Of a stretch of DNA of 64,000 nucleotides, positions 16,447-25,474 are shown one piece after another. The notes beneath the pieces are model-generated. The model searched no databases, was not told the origin of the DNA, and saw nothing but the letters and a program-made list of their open reading frames with translations. The first letter of the stretch is position 1. Each line of letters opens with the position of its first letter. This DNA comes from CALKAL01 sp051846895 (GTDB lineage: Bacteria; Bacillota; Bacilli; Bacillales; Alkalibacillaceae). The stretch covers positions 1 to 64,000 of the forward strand of contig JBPYCQ010000012.1 in assembly GCA_051846895.1 (NCBI GenBank), read 5' to 3'. A program made the position numbers and the translations under genes.

Positions 16447-16863
16447 TTATTTAGCTATTGCTTCTAATTCAACATCAACATTTCCTCTTGTAGCTTTAGA
16501 ATATGGACAAACTTGATGTGCTTCGTTCATTAATTCGGTTGCCTCGTCTTGTGTGACACCACTGATTTCAGAGATAAGCTTAACACTAATTTTAAACCCA
16601 CCATCAGACTCATCCTTCATAAAACTTACTTCAGCCGTCGTTGTTGAGTCAATTTCTTTTTTATTATTTTTCGCTACTAAATTTAAAGCCCCATCAAAAC
16701 ATGAAGAGTAAGTAGCGGCAAATAATTGCTCAGGGTTCGTCCCTTTTTCATCAGATTTCTCAGTTGGCATCACTAATTTTAAGTCAATGATTGAATCATC
16801 AGACTTCACATGGCCTCCACGACCACCTTTTGCTGTTGCTTTCGAGGTGAATAATGTACTCAT
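16447..16863 (-). CDS. ohr: Organic hydroperoxide resistance protein (Ohr/OsmC family)
   Basis: A 138-residue thiol peroxidase that reduces organic hydroperoxides. The two catalytic Cys are in ATYSSCFDGALNLVA and AHQVCPYSKATRGN. The typical start MSTLFTSKATAKGGRGGHV supports ATG 16863, which is 10 nt after AGGAG. No ohrR regulator is adjacent. It is a single gene. Confidence 0.93.
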   Translation of the reverse strand: MSTLFTSKATAKGGRGGHVKSDDSIIDLKLVMPTEKSDEKGTNPEQLFAATYSSCFDGALNLVAKNNKKEIDSTTTAEVSFMKDESDGGFKISVKLISEISGVTQDEATELMNEAHQVCPYSKATRGNVDVELEAIAK

Positions 16864-16945
16864 TAGAAACACACTCCTTTTAAATTTTCCATATCAACCT
16901 TACCCTAACTATAACGTTTTCATACGCTCGTTCAAAATGATTTGA

Positions 16946-17389
16946 TTATTTATGTTCATATAACATGTTGACATGCATAATTCCGTCTAATAAAAACTCT
17001 TCTGAAATCGTACGAAAACCACAATTTCCATAAAAACTTTGTAAATGAGCTTGCGCCTCAATTACAATCTTTTCCGCACCGGACGCGACTAAACTTTCAA
17101 TCGATTTGTTAACTAATTCCGTCCCTAAACCTGATCTTCTTTTTCCTGGTTTCGTAATAACTCTACCTATCGATGCTTCTTCAAACTTGACACCACTCGG
17201 AATCAATCTTGAATAAGCAATTATTTCTTCATCTTCTCTGAGAAATAAATGCTTGGCCGCTTGATCAAAGTTGTCGATTTCCGGATAAGGGCAATTTTGC
17301 TCTACAACGAAAACATCAACTCTTAATTTCAATATTTCATACAACTCATCAGTAGTTAATTCATTAAAATTTTTTAATGACCAGCTCAT
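16946..17389 (-). CDS. ElaA-like GNAT acetyltransferase
   Basis: A 147-residue acetyltransferase. The ElaA subgroup hallmark LYEILKLRVDVFVVEQNCPYPEIDNFDQ is at the N-terminus, and the acetyl-CoA loop reads VITKPGKRRSGLGTELV. The substrate is unknown. ATG 17389 follows AAGGTGG. It is a single gene, divergent from the lipoprotein gene at 17571. Confidence 0.9.
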   Translation of the reverse strand: MSWSLKNFNELTTDELYEILKLRVDVFVVEQNCPYPEIDNFDQAAKHLFLREDEEIIAYSRLIPSGVKFEEASIGRVITKPGKRRSGLGTELVNKSIESLVASGAEKIVIEAQAHLQSFYGNCGFRTISEEFLLDGIMHVNMLYEHK

Positions 17390-17570
17390 TGATTTTCCAC
17401 CTTTATATAATAATTCCTAGCTTTTTATGGAATAATAATACTATAATGTTTTAATTGTCGTAAACATTATTACATTTTTATTTCAATCTAATGCTTAGGC
17501 TTGTATTAATAAAATCGGATGTGATACAATTCATACTCATAGTCATAATTTCTCCAAAGGAAGTGTTATC

Positions 17571-18338
17571 ATGAAAAAAATGATCTTATTTACTATATTT
17601 GTACTGTTAACTACAATTACAGTCGCTTGTTCAAACGACTCAGATAAAGACAAAGAAAATGATAAAGATAAAAATGAAACTGAAAATGTCGAAAATAATA
17701 ATGAACAGGATAAAGATTCGAACGATGAAGAAAGTGCTTTGAGTTTTGAAGAATTAGATGTCGATGTTGTTGCAACTGTTAATGGTGAAGATATCTCTAA
17801 AGATGAATTAATACAGAACGAACAATACTTAGTCGACCAATACGAAATGATGGGAATGCCTATTGCTGGTAGTGAAGGTCAAATCCGCGAAACAGCATTA
17901 AATCAATTGATTAATACAAAACTTGTTGTCCAAAATGCAATTGATGAAGGATTAGTTCCATCTGATGAAGAAATTGAAGAAGAGTATCAATCACTTATTG
18001 ATGAACTGAAATCGTATTATGAAACAGATGACGTGAGTGAGGTTTTCGAACAGTTTGATACGAATGAAGAAGAAGTGAAAAGTGACATTCGCACTGACCT
18101 AATTACCAATAAATTTTTAGAGGCTAACCTTAAAGTAGAAGAAGTCTCTGATGAAGAACTTCAACAAGCCTATGACGATTATGTTGCTCAGATGGAACAA
18201 GCAGAACAAGAAGCTGAATCACTTGAAAATGTTAGAGAACTTCTAAAGCAACAACTCACTGATCAAAAACAAAGTGACGCACAACGTGAACTAATTGACA
18301 GACTACGTGAAAATAGTGAGATTGAAGTATTAATATAA
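17571..18338 (+). CDS. SurA-N-domain lipoprotein chaperone without PPIase domain
   Basis: A 255-residue lipoprotein (TTITVAC, Cys20) with a highly acidic linker of about 40 residues. A SurA N-terminal-type helical domain then starts at VDVVATVNGEDISKDELIQN. No parvulin/rotamase segment follows, so it is shorter than PrsA. It may be a holdase-type folding factor outside the membrane. The start ATG 17571 follows AAAGGAAG. It is followed by a shared terminator. Confidence 0.85.
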   Translation: MKKMILFTIFVLLTTITVACSNDSDKDKENDKDKNETENVENNNEQDKDSNDEESALSFEELDVDVVATVNGEDISKDELIQNEQYLVDQYEMMGMPIAGSEGQIRETALNQLINTKLVVQNAIDEGLVPSDEEIEEEYQSLIDELKSYYETDDVSEVFEQFDTNEEEVKSDIRTDLITNKFLEANLKVEEVSDEELQQAYDDYVAQMEQAEQEAESLENVRELLKQQLTDQKQSDAQRELIDRLRENSEIEVLI

Positions 18339-18346
18339 AATATAAA

Positions 18347-18383
18347 GCAGGCAGTTCATTCAAAATGAACTGCCTTTACTTTT
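18347..18383. terminator. Bidirectional terminator between lipoprotein and methyltransferase genes
   Basis: AGGCAGTTCATT (18349-18360) pairs with AATGAACTGCCT (18364-18375) around a 3-nt loop, followed by TTACTTTT. It overlaps the methyltransferase stop. Confidence 0.85.
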
Positions 18384-19053
18384 GCAATAAATATAGCCAC
18401 ATAAACGATAATGACTGTCGTAGTTCCAAAGATAAGGAGCCGAGATGTGAGTTTGTCACTCCTCGTTTAAAAACACCTTCAGAGTCGATAATTTTCAGTC
18501 CATGTTCCTCAGCCAACTGTTCAAACTCCCATGGCATCATTGTATTCATAATGACTGATTCACCATACAATCGTTTATAACTGTTCACCCTCGGCATCGC
18601 TGTTGGCCCTAAAACACCTACACAAAGATATCCTCCTGGCTTAACTTTACTTATAATATGTTTTATTGCCTCTGCAGGGACTTCAGCCCATTCTAATGAA
18701 TTAATCGCCATGACACTATCAAAAGATTCATTTTTAAAAGGCAAATTAAGCATATCAGCTTGTAAAAAAGCGAGCTGGTCCATTTCGATTGTTTTACGTT
18801 CTCTACATAGTGCTATCATTTCATCTGAAATATCAACGCCAGTCACATGATACCCAATACGCCACAATTTGTATGATCCATATCCATCTCCACACCCGAT
18901 ATCAAGAACTGTACTACCTTTTGGAACATGACGTTCAAAAAATGGGATAATCGTTTTTCGACTGCCATTTTCCCACATCTCTTCACTATTAGCGTTCCAT
19001 GATGACGCACGTTCGTCCCACTGTTTTTTGGCTTCTTCATGCCACATTGACAT
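18376..19053 (-). CDS. Class I SAM-dependent methyltransferase
   Basis: A 225-residue Rossmann-fold methyltransferase. Motif I is VLDIGCGDGYGSYKLW, post-I is VTGVDISDEMIALC, and motif II region is SFDSVMAINSLEWAEVP. The substrate is unknown. GGAGG lies 7 nt before ATG 19053. It follows two small genes on the same strand (19945-19074) with 20-nt spacing, so a shared transcript is likely. Confidence 0.9.
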   Translation of the reverse strand: MSMWHEEAKKQWDERASSWNANSEEMWENGSRKTIIPFFERHVPKGSTVLDIGCGDGYGSYKLWRIGYHVTGVDISDEMIALCRERKTIEMDQLAFLQADMLNLPFKNESFDSVMAINSLEWAEVPAEAIKHIISKVKPGGYLCVGVLGPTAMPRVNSYKRLYGESVIMNTMMPWEFEQLAEEHGLKIIDSEGVFKRGVTNSHLGSLSLELRQSLSFMWLYLLQK

Positions 19054-19073
19054 TCAGATTACCTCCCTTAATT

Positions 19074-19598
19074 TCAGATGAACCCATTTTTCTTTCCATA
19101 CACAATTAATTCGTCATATGGGTCCCCTTCAATATTTAATAATTTACAAAAAGCAGGTTCTGTTTTGAGTCCTTCTTTTTTTAACTTAATTATGTGTTCT
19201 TTCAAATGTGGATGATTATCTAAGATCGCTTTTTCAATAATCATATGTAAATACGCATATTGTTCTTTGACTGGCTGTGGTTGTCCAAACAATTCAAATT
19301 CAAAACCTTGATAGTAAAAGTTGGCTTTAATGACTGGACGACCTCTAACTATCATGTCCTTTAACAGAAAGCTTGTCTCATTTCCATACAATTCTATTAT
19401 TCGATTTTTAAATTGATTTAACTGATAAACTTCCATAATAAAATCAAGATCAGATTTATCAATATCAATCCCAAGCGGAATCGTACCACACAAAACTGGT
19501 TGATATTCAGACAAGTCTTCTAAAATGTTTAATTCCATTATACTCTCATAAGCTTGTCTCTGTTTGTTATTCCCATTTTTCAAATAATTAATTACCAT
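19074..19598 (-). CDS. DUF4269 family protein
   Basis: A 174-residue protein of the DUF4269 family. The segment CGTIPLGIDIDKSDLDFIME resembles the metal-binding strand of nucleotidyltransferase-fold proteins (GxxPLGxxxxxSDLD), and FELFGQPQPVKEQYAYLHM is family-typical. A nucleotidyltransferase relation is inferred. The start ATG overlaps the stop of the upstream NIPSNAP gene (TAATG), so the two are translationally coupled. Confidence 0.8.
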   Translation of the reverse strand: MVINYLKNGNNKQRQAYESIMELNILEDLSEYQPVLCGTIPLGIDIDKSDLDFIMEVYQLNQFKNRIIELYGNETSFLLKDMIVRGRPVIKANFYYQGFEFELFGQPQPVKEQYAYLHMIIEKAILDNHPHLKEHIIKLKKEGLKTEPAFCKLLNIEGDPYDELIVYGKKNGFI

Positions 19599-19945
19599 TA
19601 GAACTGTCCACCTACAGTTGAATACAGGTGTTCATTTTTTACATTACAAATGTTTTGACTTAACACGTAATCTCGTCCACCATGTAGCTCATACCATTCC
19701 TTCACTCTTCTCACATGCACCTCATCACTTCTAACTTGCCTTTCAATTTCTACATAGTCTTCGTATGAATCATATTCCCATATCGCAAAAATCTCTACGA
19801 GGTCTTCACTTTCATCAGTCATCCATCGCCCAATAAGTCGTGCTCCGTATTTTAATTGGGTTGGCAATAAGTTTTTGTTGAAGTGCTTATTAAATATAGG
19901 AACGAAATCTGGTTGTACCTGATATGTCTTTTTACGATAAAACAT
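19598..19945 (-). CDS. NIPSNAP family protein
   Basis: A 115-residue ferredoxin-like (dimeric alpha-beta barrel) protein. It begins MFYRKKTYQV and carries GARLIGRWMTDESEDLVEIFAIWEYDSYEDY, typical of NIPSNAP. The function is unknown. It overlaps DUF4269 by one base and begins the three-gene unit ending with the methyltransferase. The arsC gene upstream is separated by repeat array B. Confidence 0.85.
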   Translation of the reverse strand: MFYRKKTYQVQPDFVPIFNKHFNKNLLPTQLKYGARLIGRWMTDESEDLVEIFAIWEYDSYEDYVEIERQVRSDEVHVRRVKEWYELHGGRDYVLSQNICNVKNEHLYSTVGGQF

Positions 19946-20008
19946 GTACCTGCCTCCATATATAAGTAATACTACTAGTTTCTCACTTTATGTTGGAATT
20001 TCCTGCAT

Positions 20009-20118
20009 TTCCCCATATGTTTGAGAAATTCCCCATATAATTAATAAATTCCCCATAAAGTCTTGTCATCTCCCCATAAAAATAATAATTTCCGTATATA
20101 TCGCAAAATTTCCCTATA
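20009..20118. repeat. 20-21-bp intergenic array B (TTCCCCATA core, 6 units)
   Basis: The core TTCCCCATA, with variants TTCCGTATA and TTCCCTATA, starts at 20009, 20029, 20049, 20070, 20090 and 20110. The spacers are AT-rich and unrelated. This is the only array whose period is mostly 20 bp. It abuts the T-tract of the arsC terminator. Confidence 0.92.
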
Positions 20119-20121
20119 AAC

Positions 20122-20151
20122 AAAAACCACTAAAACATATTAGCGGTTTTT
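20122..20151 (-). terminator. arsC terminator
   Basis: Minus-strand AAAAACCGCTAA pairs with TTAGTGGTTTTT around a 6-nt loop. It overlaps the arsC stop codon. Confidence 0.8.
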
Positions 20152-20556
20152 CATGTTTTCTATTCTTTTTTTAATGTCATCTCTTACATCACGGAACACT
20201 TGATAAACGTCTTCTTCTGTTCCTTCTGCTTTTGCGGGATCAACTAAACCCCAATGTTGTGACTCTACATGAGGAGGTAATGTTGGACAACTATCACGTG
20301 CATCATCACATAAAGTAATTACTAATTTTGCCTGCTCTAATAACTCTAAATCAATCAAAAAAGATTGTTGATTCGAAATATCAACGCCAACCTCAGCCAT
20401 GATTTCAACTGCTTTAGGATTTAAGCCATGTGCTTCAATACCTGCACTATGAACATCCCATTCATCCCCAAGAATTTCTTTACCAAATCCCTCAGCCATT
20501 TGACTGCGACATGAATTGCCAGTACATAAAAAATATAGAATCGGTTTTTTAGCCAC
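20140..20556 (-). CDS. arsC: Thioredoxin-coupled arsenate reductase
   Basis: A 138-residue low-molecular-weight-phosphatase-type ArsC that reduces arsenate to arsenite. The P-loop CTGNSCR carries Cys11 and Arg17, and the redox pair is in LCDDARDSCPTLP (CX6C). The start is GTG 20556 after GAGGGGAG. It lies 15 nt after arsB, giving an arsBC operon without arsR nearby. Confidence 0.95.
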   Translation of the reverse strand: MAKKPILYFLCTGNSCRSQMAEGFGKEILGDEWDVHSAGIEAHGLNPKAVEIMAEVGVDISNQQSFLIDLELLEQAKLVITLCDDARDSCPTLPPHVESQHWGLVDPAKAEGTEEDVYQVFRDVRDDIKKRIENMKNR

Positions 20557-20571
20557 AATCTCCCCTCATTT

Positions 20572-21858
20572 CTAAAAAAGTAATAACGACAAGTATAGTC
20601 CAAGTAAAGTCATAAATAAAACGGGCAAGGTTAAAATGATTCCTACTTTAAAATAATAACCCCAAGATATTTTAATACCTTTTTTAGACAAAACGTGTAG
20701 CCACAACAATGTCGCAAGTGAACCTATTGGTGTAATTTTCGGTCCAAGGTCACTTCCAATTACATTCGCGTAGACAAGAGCTTCTCGAATAACACCAGTA
20801 GTTGCTGTGTCCGCAATGGCTAAGGCATCAATCATGACTGTCGGCATATTGTTCATAAGCGAAGATAATATGGCCGCAATGAATCCCATAGACATAGTTG
20901 CTGCGAACAATCCGTGGTCTGCAGTATAATCAATGACCCGTGCCAGTACATCCGTTAGTCCAACATTCTTTAATCCATAAACGACAACATACATTCCAAT
21001 AGAGAAAAAGACAATATTCCATGGAGCATCTTTAATCACTTGCTTCGTCGGAACAGCAGGGCTTCGATTAGCCATAATTAAAAAGAAAATCGCTACGATC
21101 CCTGCAATAAGTGATACTGGTACTCGAATAAATTCACTAGCAAAATATCCGATTAATAAAATGACTAAAATAATCCAAGATAAACGGAACATTTTTTCAT
21201 CTTTTATCGCTTTTTGCGGTTCTTTTAATTCAGTCAAATCATATTCTTTTGGTATTGATTTTCGGAAGAACAAATATAGAACTGTTACACTTGCGATAAG
21301 TGAAAAAAGATTCGGTATAATCATTCGTACTAAATATTCAGTAAACCCAATTCCAAAAAAGTCTACCGAAACGATATTAACTAAGTTACTTATCACAAGT
21401 GGAAGTGATGTCGTATCCGCAATAAAGCCACTCGCCATAATAAACGGCAAGACCATCGCTTCTTTAAAATTGAGCGAGCGAACCATAGATAAGACAATCG
21501 GTGTTAAAATAAGCGCAGCACCATCATTCGCGAACAAAGCAGCGACAGCAGCCCCTAGTAATATTACTAAAACAAACATCTTCACGCCGCTTCCATTCGC
21601 TATTCTTGCCATATGTAATGCTGCCCACTCAAAAAAGCCAATTTCATCTAGAATTAATGAAATTAAAATGATGGCGATGAAAGCAAGTGTCGCATTCCAA
21701 ACTAAATCTGTCACTTCGATAACATGTTCAAACTCAACTACACCGAACAGTAATGCAACGATGGCACCACCACATGCTGTCCAACCAATGCCTAAATTCC
21801 TTGGTTGCCATATAACTAACGTTAATGTGAGTATAAAAATAATAATTGCTATTGCCAT
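20572..21858 (-). CDS. arsB: Arsenite efflux permease ArsB
   Basis: A 428-residue ArsB/NhaD-superfamily permease with about eleven membrane helices that extrudes arsenite. Family segments include LFANDGAALILTPIVLSM and DTTSLPLVISNLVNIVS, and NNMPTVMIDALA near the C-terminus. ATG 21858 follows GGGAG. The upstream gene ends 47 nt away on the same strand. It supplies the export step for ArsC's product. Confidence 0.93.
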   Translation of the reverse strand: MAIAIIIFILTLTLVIWQPRNLGIGWTACGGAIVALLFGVVEFEHVIEVTDLVWNATLAFIAIILISLILDEIGFFEWAALHMARIANGSGVKMFVLVILLGAAVAALFANDGAALILTPIVLSMVRSLNFKEAMVLPFIMASGFIADTTSLPLVISNLVNIVSVDFFGIGFTEYLVRMIIPNLFSLIASVTVLYLFFRKSIPKEYDLTELKEPQKAIKDEKMFRLSWIILVILLIGYFASEFIRVPVSLIAGIVAIFFLIMANRSPAVPTKQVIKDAPWNIVFFSIGMYVVVYGLKNVGLTDVLARVIDYTADHGLFAATMSMGFIAAILSSLMNNMPTVMIDALAIADTATTGVIREALVYANVIGSDLGPKITPIGSLATLLWLHVLSKKGIKISWGYYFKVGIILTLPVLFMTLLGLYLSLLLF

Positions 21859-21905
21859 TAATTGTACTCCCTACTCTACGTTGTAACATCTACTAATTTA
21901 ATCAT

Positions 21906-22682
21906 CTACTTAACTACTTCATCCCAGCTCACTTCAATCTTTCCCTTAATATTGTTACCATGATAAGTTAACTCGATGATACCATCGGCTTCAGCGTGAT
22001 ATTGATACGTCCACCCTTCTACTTCTCGGAACTCACCTAATTCATGAACGTTACGACTAATTCGCATGCCGTAACTTGCATCATTTTTTATTTTCCAATC
22101 GATATCAATTATATAAATGGAGCCTGCTTCCACAGGAATTTCAATTGTTTCCTGTCCATTAAAGTTTTCAAATTGTGCAACATAATTATCGTCTCCATAT
22201 TCACTTTCAAAACCTTTTTTTATCGATGGATTTACAATTAAAACGAATAAAAGTACGATTAACGAAGTCAGGCCAATAATCCCAATACGTTTCCACGATT
22301 GACGAATGACTCGGTCAACTCCGAAAAATATAATAAAAGGAAAAACGGTGAAAATACTTCCGTATAAAACAAAATAAAAATAGCCGATAAGTGATTCAAA
22401 TAAAATAGGAAAGAAAACAATAAACCAAAAAAATGAACCAGCTAACGTATAAGCTGAAACATAATACCATTTATTGTCTTGAAATCGCTTGATGAGCCTG
22501 TCTATAACTAAGGATGCCACGATTAAATAGATACCGAAGACTGCCCATGCAATTGGACTTGATATCATATCATATGTATCTGACACACTCATACCCGAAA
22601 TGAAAAAATAACCAATCATTAACGTGAACATAGCAAAAAACGCTGCCGCATATTTACTTGATATTTGTTTTAAAATCGTCAA
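21906..22682 (-). CDS. Membrane protein of unknown function with C-terminal beta domain
   Basis: About 258 residues. Roughly the first 160 contain five hydrophobic helices (AAAFFAMFTLMIGYFFI, AWAVFGIYLIVASLVI, FFWFIVFFPILFESLI and others). The remaining 90 are polar with alternating strands (ETIEIPVEAGSIYIIDIDWKIKND), probably extracytoplasmic. TTG 22682 is preferred because AGGGGGAG ends just upstream; the longer TTG at 22700 overlaps that site. The family is not recognised. It could be cotranscribed with arsBC. Confidence 0.7.
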   Translation of the reverse strand: MTILKQISSKYAAAFFAMFTLMIGYFFISGMSVSDTYDMISSPIAWAVFGIYLIVASLVIDRLIKRFQDNKWYYVSAYTLAGSFFWFIVFFPILFESLIGYFYFVLYGSIFTVFPFIIFFGVDRVIRQSWKRIGIIGLTSLIVLLFVLIVNPSIKKGFESEYGDDNYVAQFENFNGQETIEIPVEAGSIYIIDIDWKIKNDASYGMRISRNVHELGEFREVEGWTYQYHAEADGIIELTYHGNNIKGKIEVSWDEVVK

Positions 22683-22831
22683 AATCTCTCCCCCTATCAA
22701 ACTAAATCTATCGTAACATAAAACTAATTACATTAAGATTTAAAAATATTCAATTTAACAATTCATATTACTTACAATATGTTTTAATACATACTATAAT
22801 TTTGTTGTACAAAAAGTGAAAAGGTGAAGCT

Positions 22832-23245
22832 ATGAATAAACGCACGGAAAATTTAATGGTTTTTACATGGGTTGTTGCGCTTGTAGCGACATTAGGTTCA
22901 CTTTATTTTTCCGAAATAAAAAACTTTGAGCCTTGTAAGCTTTGTTGGATTCAGCGTATTTTTATGTATCCGATTGTCATCATAATACTAATTGGGATGA
23001 TTATAAAAGATAAAAAAGCGATGATCTATACTGCTGTATTTTCTGGAATTGGTTTTTTAATTTCATCGTATCACTATGCCATTCAAAAATTACCTTTTTT
23101 ACAAGACTCTGCACCTAGTTGTGGAAGAGTTACTTGTACTGGTGCCTATGTGAACTGGCTAGGCTTTGTAACCATCCCATTCTTAGCTGGCACAGCATTT
23201 TTAATCATTTTTATTACGTCCATATTAATATGGAGACGTAACTAG
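22832..23245 (+). CDS. bdbC: DsbB-like thiol-disulfide oxidoreductase BdbC
   Basis: A 137-residue four-helix membrane protein that passes electrons to quinone during disulfide formation outside the membrane. The first active pair is CKLCWIQR and the second is CGRVTC in the loop between helices 3 and 4. ATG 22832 follows AAAAGGTGAAG. A thioredoxin-fold partner starts 10 nt downstream. Confidence 0.93.
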   Translation: MNKRTENLMVFTWVVALVATLGSLYFSEIKNFEPCKLCWIQRIFMYPIVIIILIGMIIKDKKAMIYTAVFSGIGFLISSYHYAIQKLPFLQDSAPSCGRVTCTGAYVNWLGFVTIPFLAGTAFLIIFITSILIWRRN

Positions 23246-23255
23246 GAGGGTCACT

Positions 23256-23726
23256 ATGAAGAAGTTAATCATCTTTGGTTCAATTATCGTCGTATTATTT
23301 ATCGCTACTGCGGTTTTAACGAATATGGCAGAAAAAGAGACGGTTAAAAATAATCCATACGGTAAAGAACAACTCGATACAGAAACAGCTAAGCTTTTAG
23401 AAGATCCAAATTACCAAAACTTAATCCTACCTGATGAGCTTGATAAAAAACTAGCTGATCAAGAAGAAGTGACTGTATACTTTTTTAGTCCGCGTTGTGA
23501 ATTTTGTCGTGAAGCAACGCCACGTTTAATGCAAGTTGCAAATAAAATGAATGTTGATGTAAAGCAGTTTAATCTTTTAGAATTTCGTGATGGATATGAT
23601 GATTTCAATATTAAAAATACACCGACACTAGTGCATTATAAAGACGGAGTAGAGGTTGATCGTCTTGTTGGGGCAGCACCAGACGAAGAATTTGAACGCT
23701 TTTTTGAAACCAATATTGGGAAATAG
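23256..23726 (+). CDS. Membrane-anchored thioredoxin-family protein (CEFC)
   Basis: A 156-residue protein with an N-terminal membrane anchor (LIIFGSIIVVLFIATAVL) and a thioredoxin fold whose active site is FFSPRCEFCREATP; the cis-Pro loop is NTPTL. It is shorter than BdbD/DsbA and lacks its inserted helical domain, so it is more like an anchored thioredoxin. It is cotranscribed with bdbC (10-nt gap, GGAGGG site) and is probably its redox partner. Confidence 0.88.
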   Translation: MKKLIIFGSIIVVLFIATAVLTNMAEKETVKNNPYGKEQLDTETAKLLEDPNYQNLILPDELDKKLADQEEVTVYFFSPRCEFCREATPRLMQVANKMNVDVKQFNLLEFRDGYDDFNIKNTPTLVHYKDGVEVDRLVGAAPDEEFERFFETNIGK

Positions 23727-23751
23727 GTAGGCTATAGCTTACCTATTTTTT
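23721..23751 (+). terminator. Terminator of the bdbC operon
   Basis: AAATAGGTA pairs with TACCTATTT, followed by TTT. It overlaps the stop codon of the thioredoxin gene. Confidence 0.8.
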
Positions 23752-23761
23752 ACGTAAAAAC

Positions 23762-23804
23762 AAAAAATCCGAACTCATCACACTTTTATGATGAATTCGG
23801 ATTT
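23762..23804 (-). terminator. Terminator of the ytzI-like gene
   Basis: AATCCGAA and TCATCA pair with TGATGA and TTCGGATT around a short loop, with a T-tract on the minus strand. Confidence 0.8.
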
Positions 23805-23806
23805 AT

Positions 23807-23947
23807 TTAGTCTTTATTACTTTGTTCTTTATTGTCTGGTAGCGGATCAACTTTATGTTGATACGCATATGCTTTTGATATAGTCGCAACAGACAGTATT
23901 AACACAATCAGACTAATGACTACAGATATTAGCAATACTTTAAGCAT
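23807..23947 (-). CDS. ytzI: YtzI-like small membrane protein (46 aa)
   Basis: This small gene encodes MLKVLLISVVISLIVLILSV, a single membrane helix, followed by ATISKAYAYQHKVDPLPDNK and a short polar tail. GGGAG precedes ATG 23947, and a terminator follows directly, so it is a complete unit. The S-K-A/G-YAYxHKxDPLP pattern is what I recall for Bacillus YtzI; its function is unknown. Confidence 0.75.
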   Translation of the reverse strand: MLKVLLISVVISLIVLILSVATISKAYAYQHKVDPLPDNKEQSNKD

Positions 23948-24007
23948 CTCTATACTCCCTTAATCGCTTTTTATCTACATTATAATGTATTAATACTTTA
24001 CGTTCAA

Positions 24008-25474
24008 TTATTGACGCCCACGTTTATTTCTATTTCCACCACTTGATCTACGGCGATTATTCGGACGGTCGTTTCCACCACTTCTCTGGCGATCACGTCC
24101 ACGTCGGTTTCCGCCTCCATTTCCTCCACTTCCTCTATTACTCGCTTTTCTTACTCGTAATGGAGAAACATCTGTTAGCTTCACTTTAACTTCTTTCGGT
24201 TCCTTAGCTAACAATTTTAATGCAGCTGCTACGACATCTATTGATGGGTATTCATCTAATAGATGTTCAGCCAGTCTTTTATACTCATCGTAATCATTTT
24301 TCTTAATGGCTTCGATAACTTCTTTTCTTGAAGCTTGTTGAATTCCTTCTAACACATCATCATATGAAGGAACTGCTTTTTTAGTCATTTTCTTTTTTGT
24401 TAGTCCCTCAATATTTTTTAAGTGCTCTATTTCTCTTGGGACTACAAATGTAATTGATTGCCCCTTTTGTCCAGCCCGTCCTGTACGACCAATACGGTGA
24501 ACATAGCTTTCAGGGTCTTGTGGTAAATCAAAGTTATAAACATGTGTTACTCCTGAAATATCTAGTCCGCGTGCAGCTACATCTGTTGCGACTAAAATAT
24601 CAGTCTCTTGGTCTTTAAAGCGACTAATGACACGTTCACGTTTACTTTGTTGAATGTCTCCGTGAATACCTTCTGCAGAATAGCCTCGTTTGTTAAGCCC
24701 TTCTGTTAATTCATCGACACGTTTTTTCGTACGTCCGAAGATGATCGCCAAGTCAGGTGATTCAATATCAAGTAGACGACATAACACATCAAACTTTTGA
24801 CTTTCTTTTACTTCTAAATAGAACTGTTCAATGTTCGTAACTGTTAATTGCTTCGCTTTAACACGAATCATTTCTGGTTCATTCATAAAACGTTCTGCTA
24901 GCTTTTGAATACGCGCTGGCATCGTCGCTGAAAACAATAACGTTTGATAACCAGATGGTATTTCAGCTAATATCGCTTCAATATCCTCAATGAAGCCCAT
25001 GTTTAACATTTCGTCTGCTTCATCAAGTACAACAGTGTCTACATCTTGTAAACGGATTGTTTTTCTACGAATGTGATCTAATAGTCGTCCTGGTGTTGCG
25101 ACAACGATTTGCGGACGCTTCTTAAATGCACGAATTTGACGGTTAATATCTTGTCCACCGTATACAGGAATCGTGCGCACCTTTTTATTATTTCCAATTC
25201 TGTTCAACTCTTCAGCAACTTGTATCGCTAATTCACGAGTTGGACAAATGACAAGCCCTTGAACTTTTTGACTAGCCTCTTCAATTTTATTAATTAACGG
25301 GACCCCGAACGCAGTCGTTTTCCCTGTTCCTGTTTGAGCTTGTCCAATTAAATCTTTTCCGGTTATGGCAACCGGAATAGCTTGTTCCTGAATCGGGGTT
25401 GGATTTTCAAACCCCATGTCTGATAAAGCTTTTACAATAGCTTGATCAATATTAAAATCTTGAAATGATACCAA
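24008..25474 (-). CDS. cshA: DEAD-box ATP-dependent RNA helicase CshA
   Basis: A 488-residue RNA helicase acting in RNA turnover and cold adaptation. All motifs are readable: Q motif PTPIQEQAIP, Walker A AQTGTGKT, PTRELA, TPGRLLDH, DEAD, SAT, and HRIGRTGRAG. The C-terminal tail is rich in Arg and Gly (GSGGNGGGNRRGRDRQRSGG), typical of CshA and used for RNA or degradosome contact. TTG 25474 lies 8 nt after AGGAGG. Confidence 0.96.
   Translation of the reverse strand: MVSFQDFNIDQAIVKALSDMGFENPTPIQEQAIPVAITGKDLIGQAQTGTGKTTAFGVPLINKIEEASQKVQGLVICPTRELAIQVAEELNRIGNNKKVRTIPVYGGQDINRQIRAFKKRPQIVVATPGRLLDHIRRKTIRLQDVDTVVLDEADEMLNMGFIEDIEAILAEIPSGYQTLLFSATMPARIQKLAERFMNEPEMIRVKAKQLTVTNIEQFYLEVKESQKFDVLCRLLDIESPDLAIIFGRTKKRVDELTEGLNKRGYSAEGIHGDIQQSKRERVISRFKDQETDILVATDVAARGLDISGVTHVYNFDLPQDPESYVHRIGRTGRAGQKGQSITFVVPREIEHLKNIEGLTKKKMTKKAVPSYDDVLEGIQQASRKEVIEAIKKNDYDEYKRLAEHLLDEYPSIDVVAAALKLLAKEPKEVKVKLTDVSPLRVRKASNRGSGGNGGGNRRGRDRQRSGGNDRPNNRRRSSGGNRNKRGRQ

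Noticed and set aside
21161..21886. 241-codon plus-strand frame opposite arsB
   Set aside because: Antisense shadow of the ArsB membrane protein; no ribosome-binding site.
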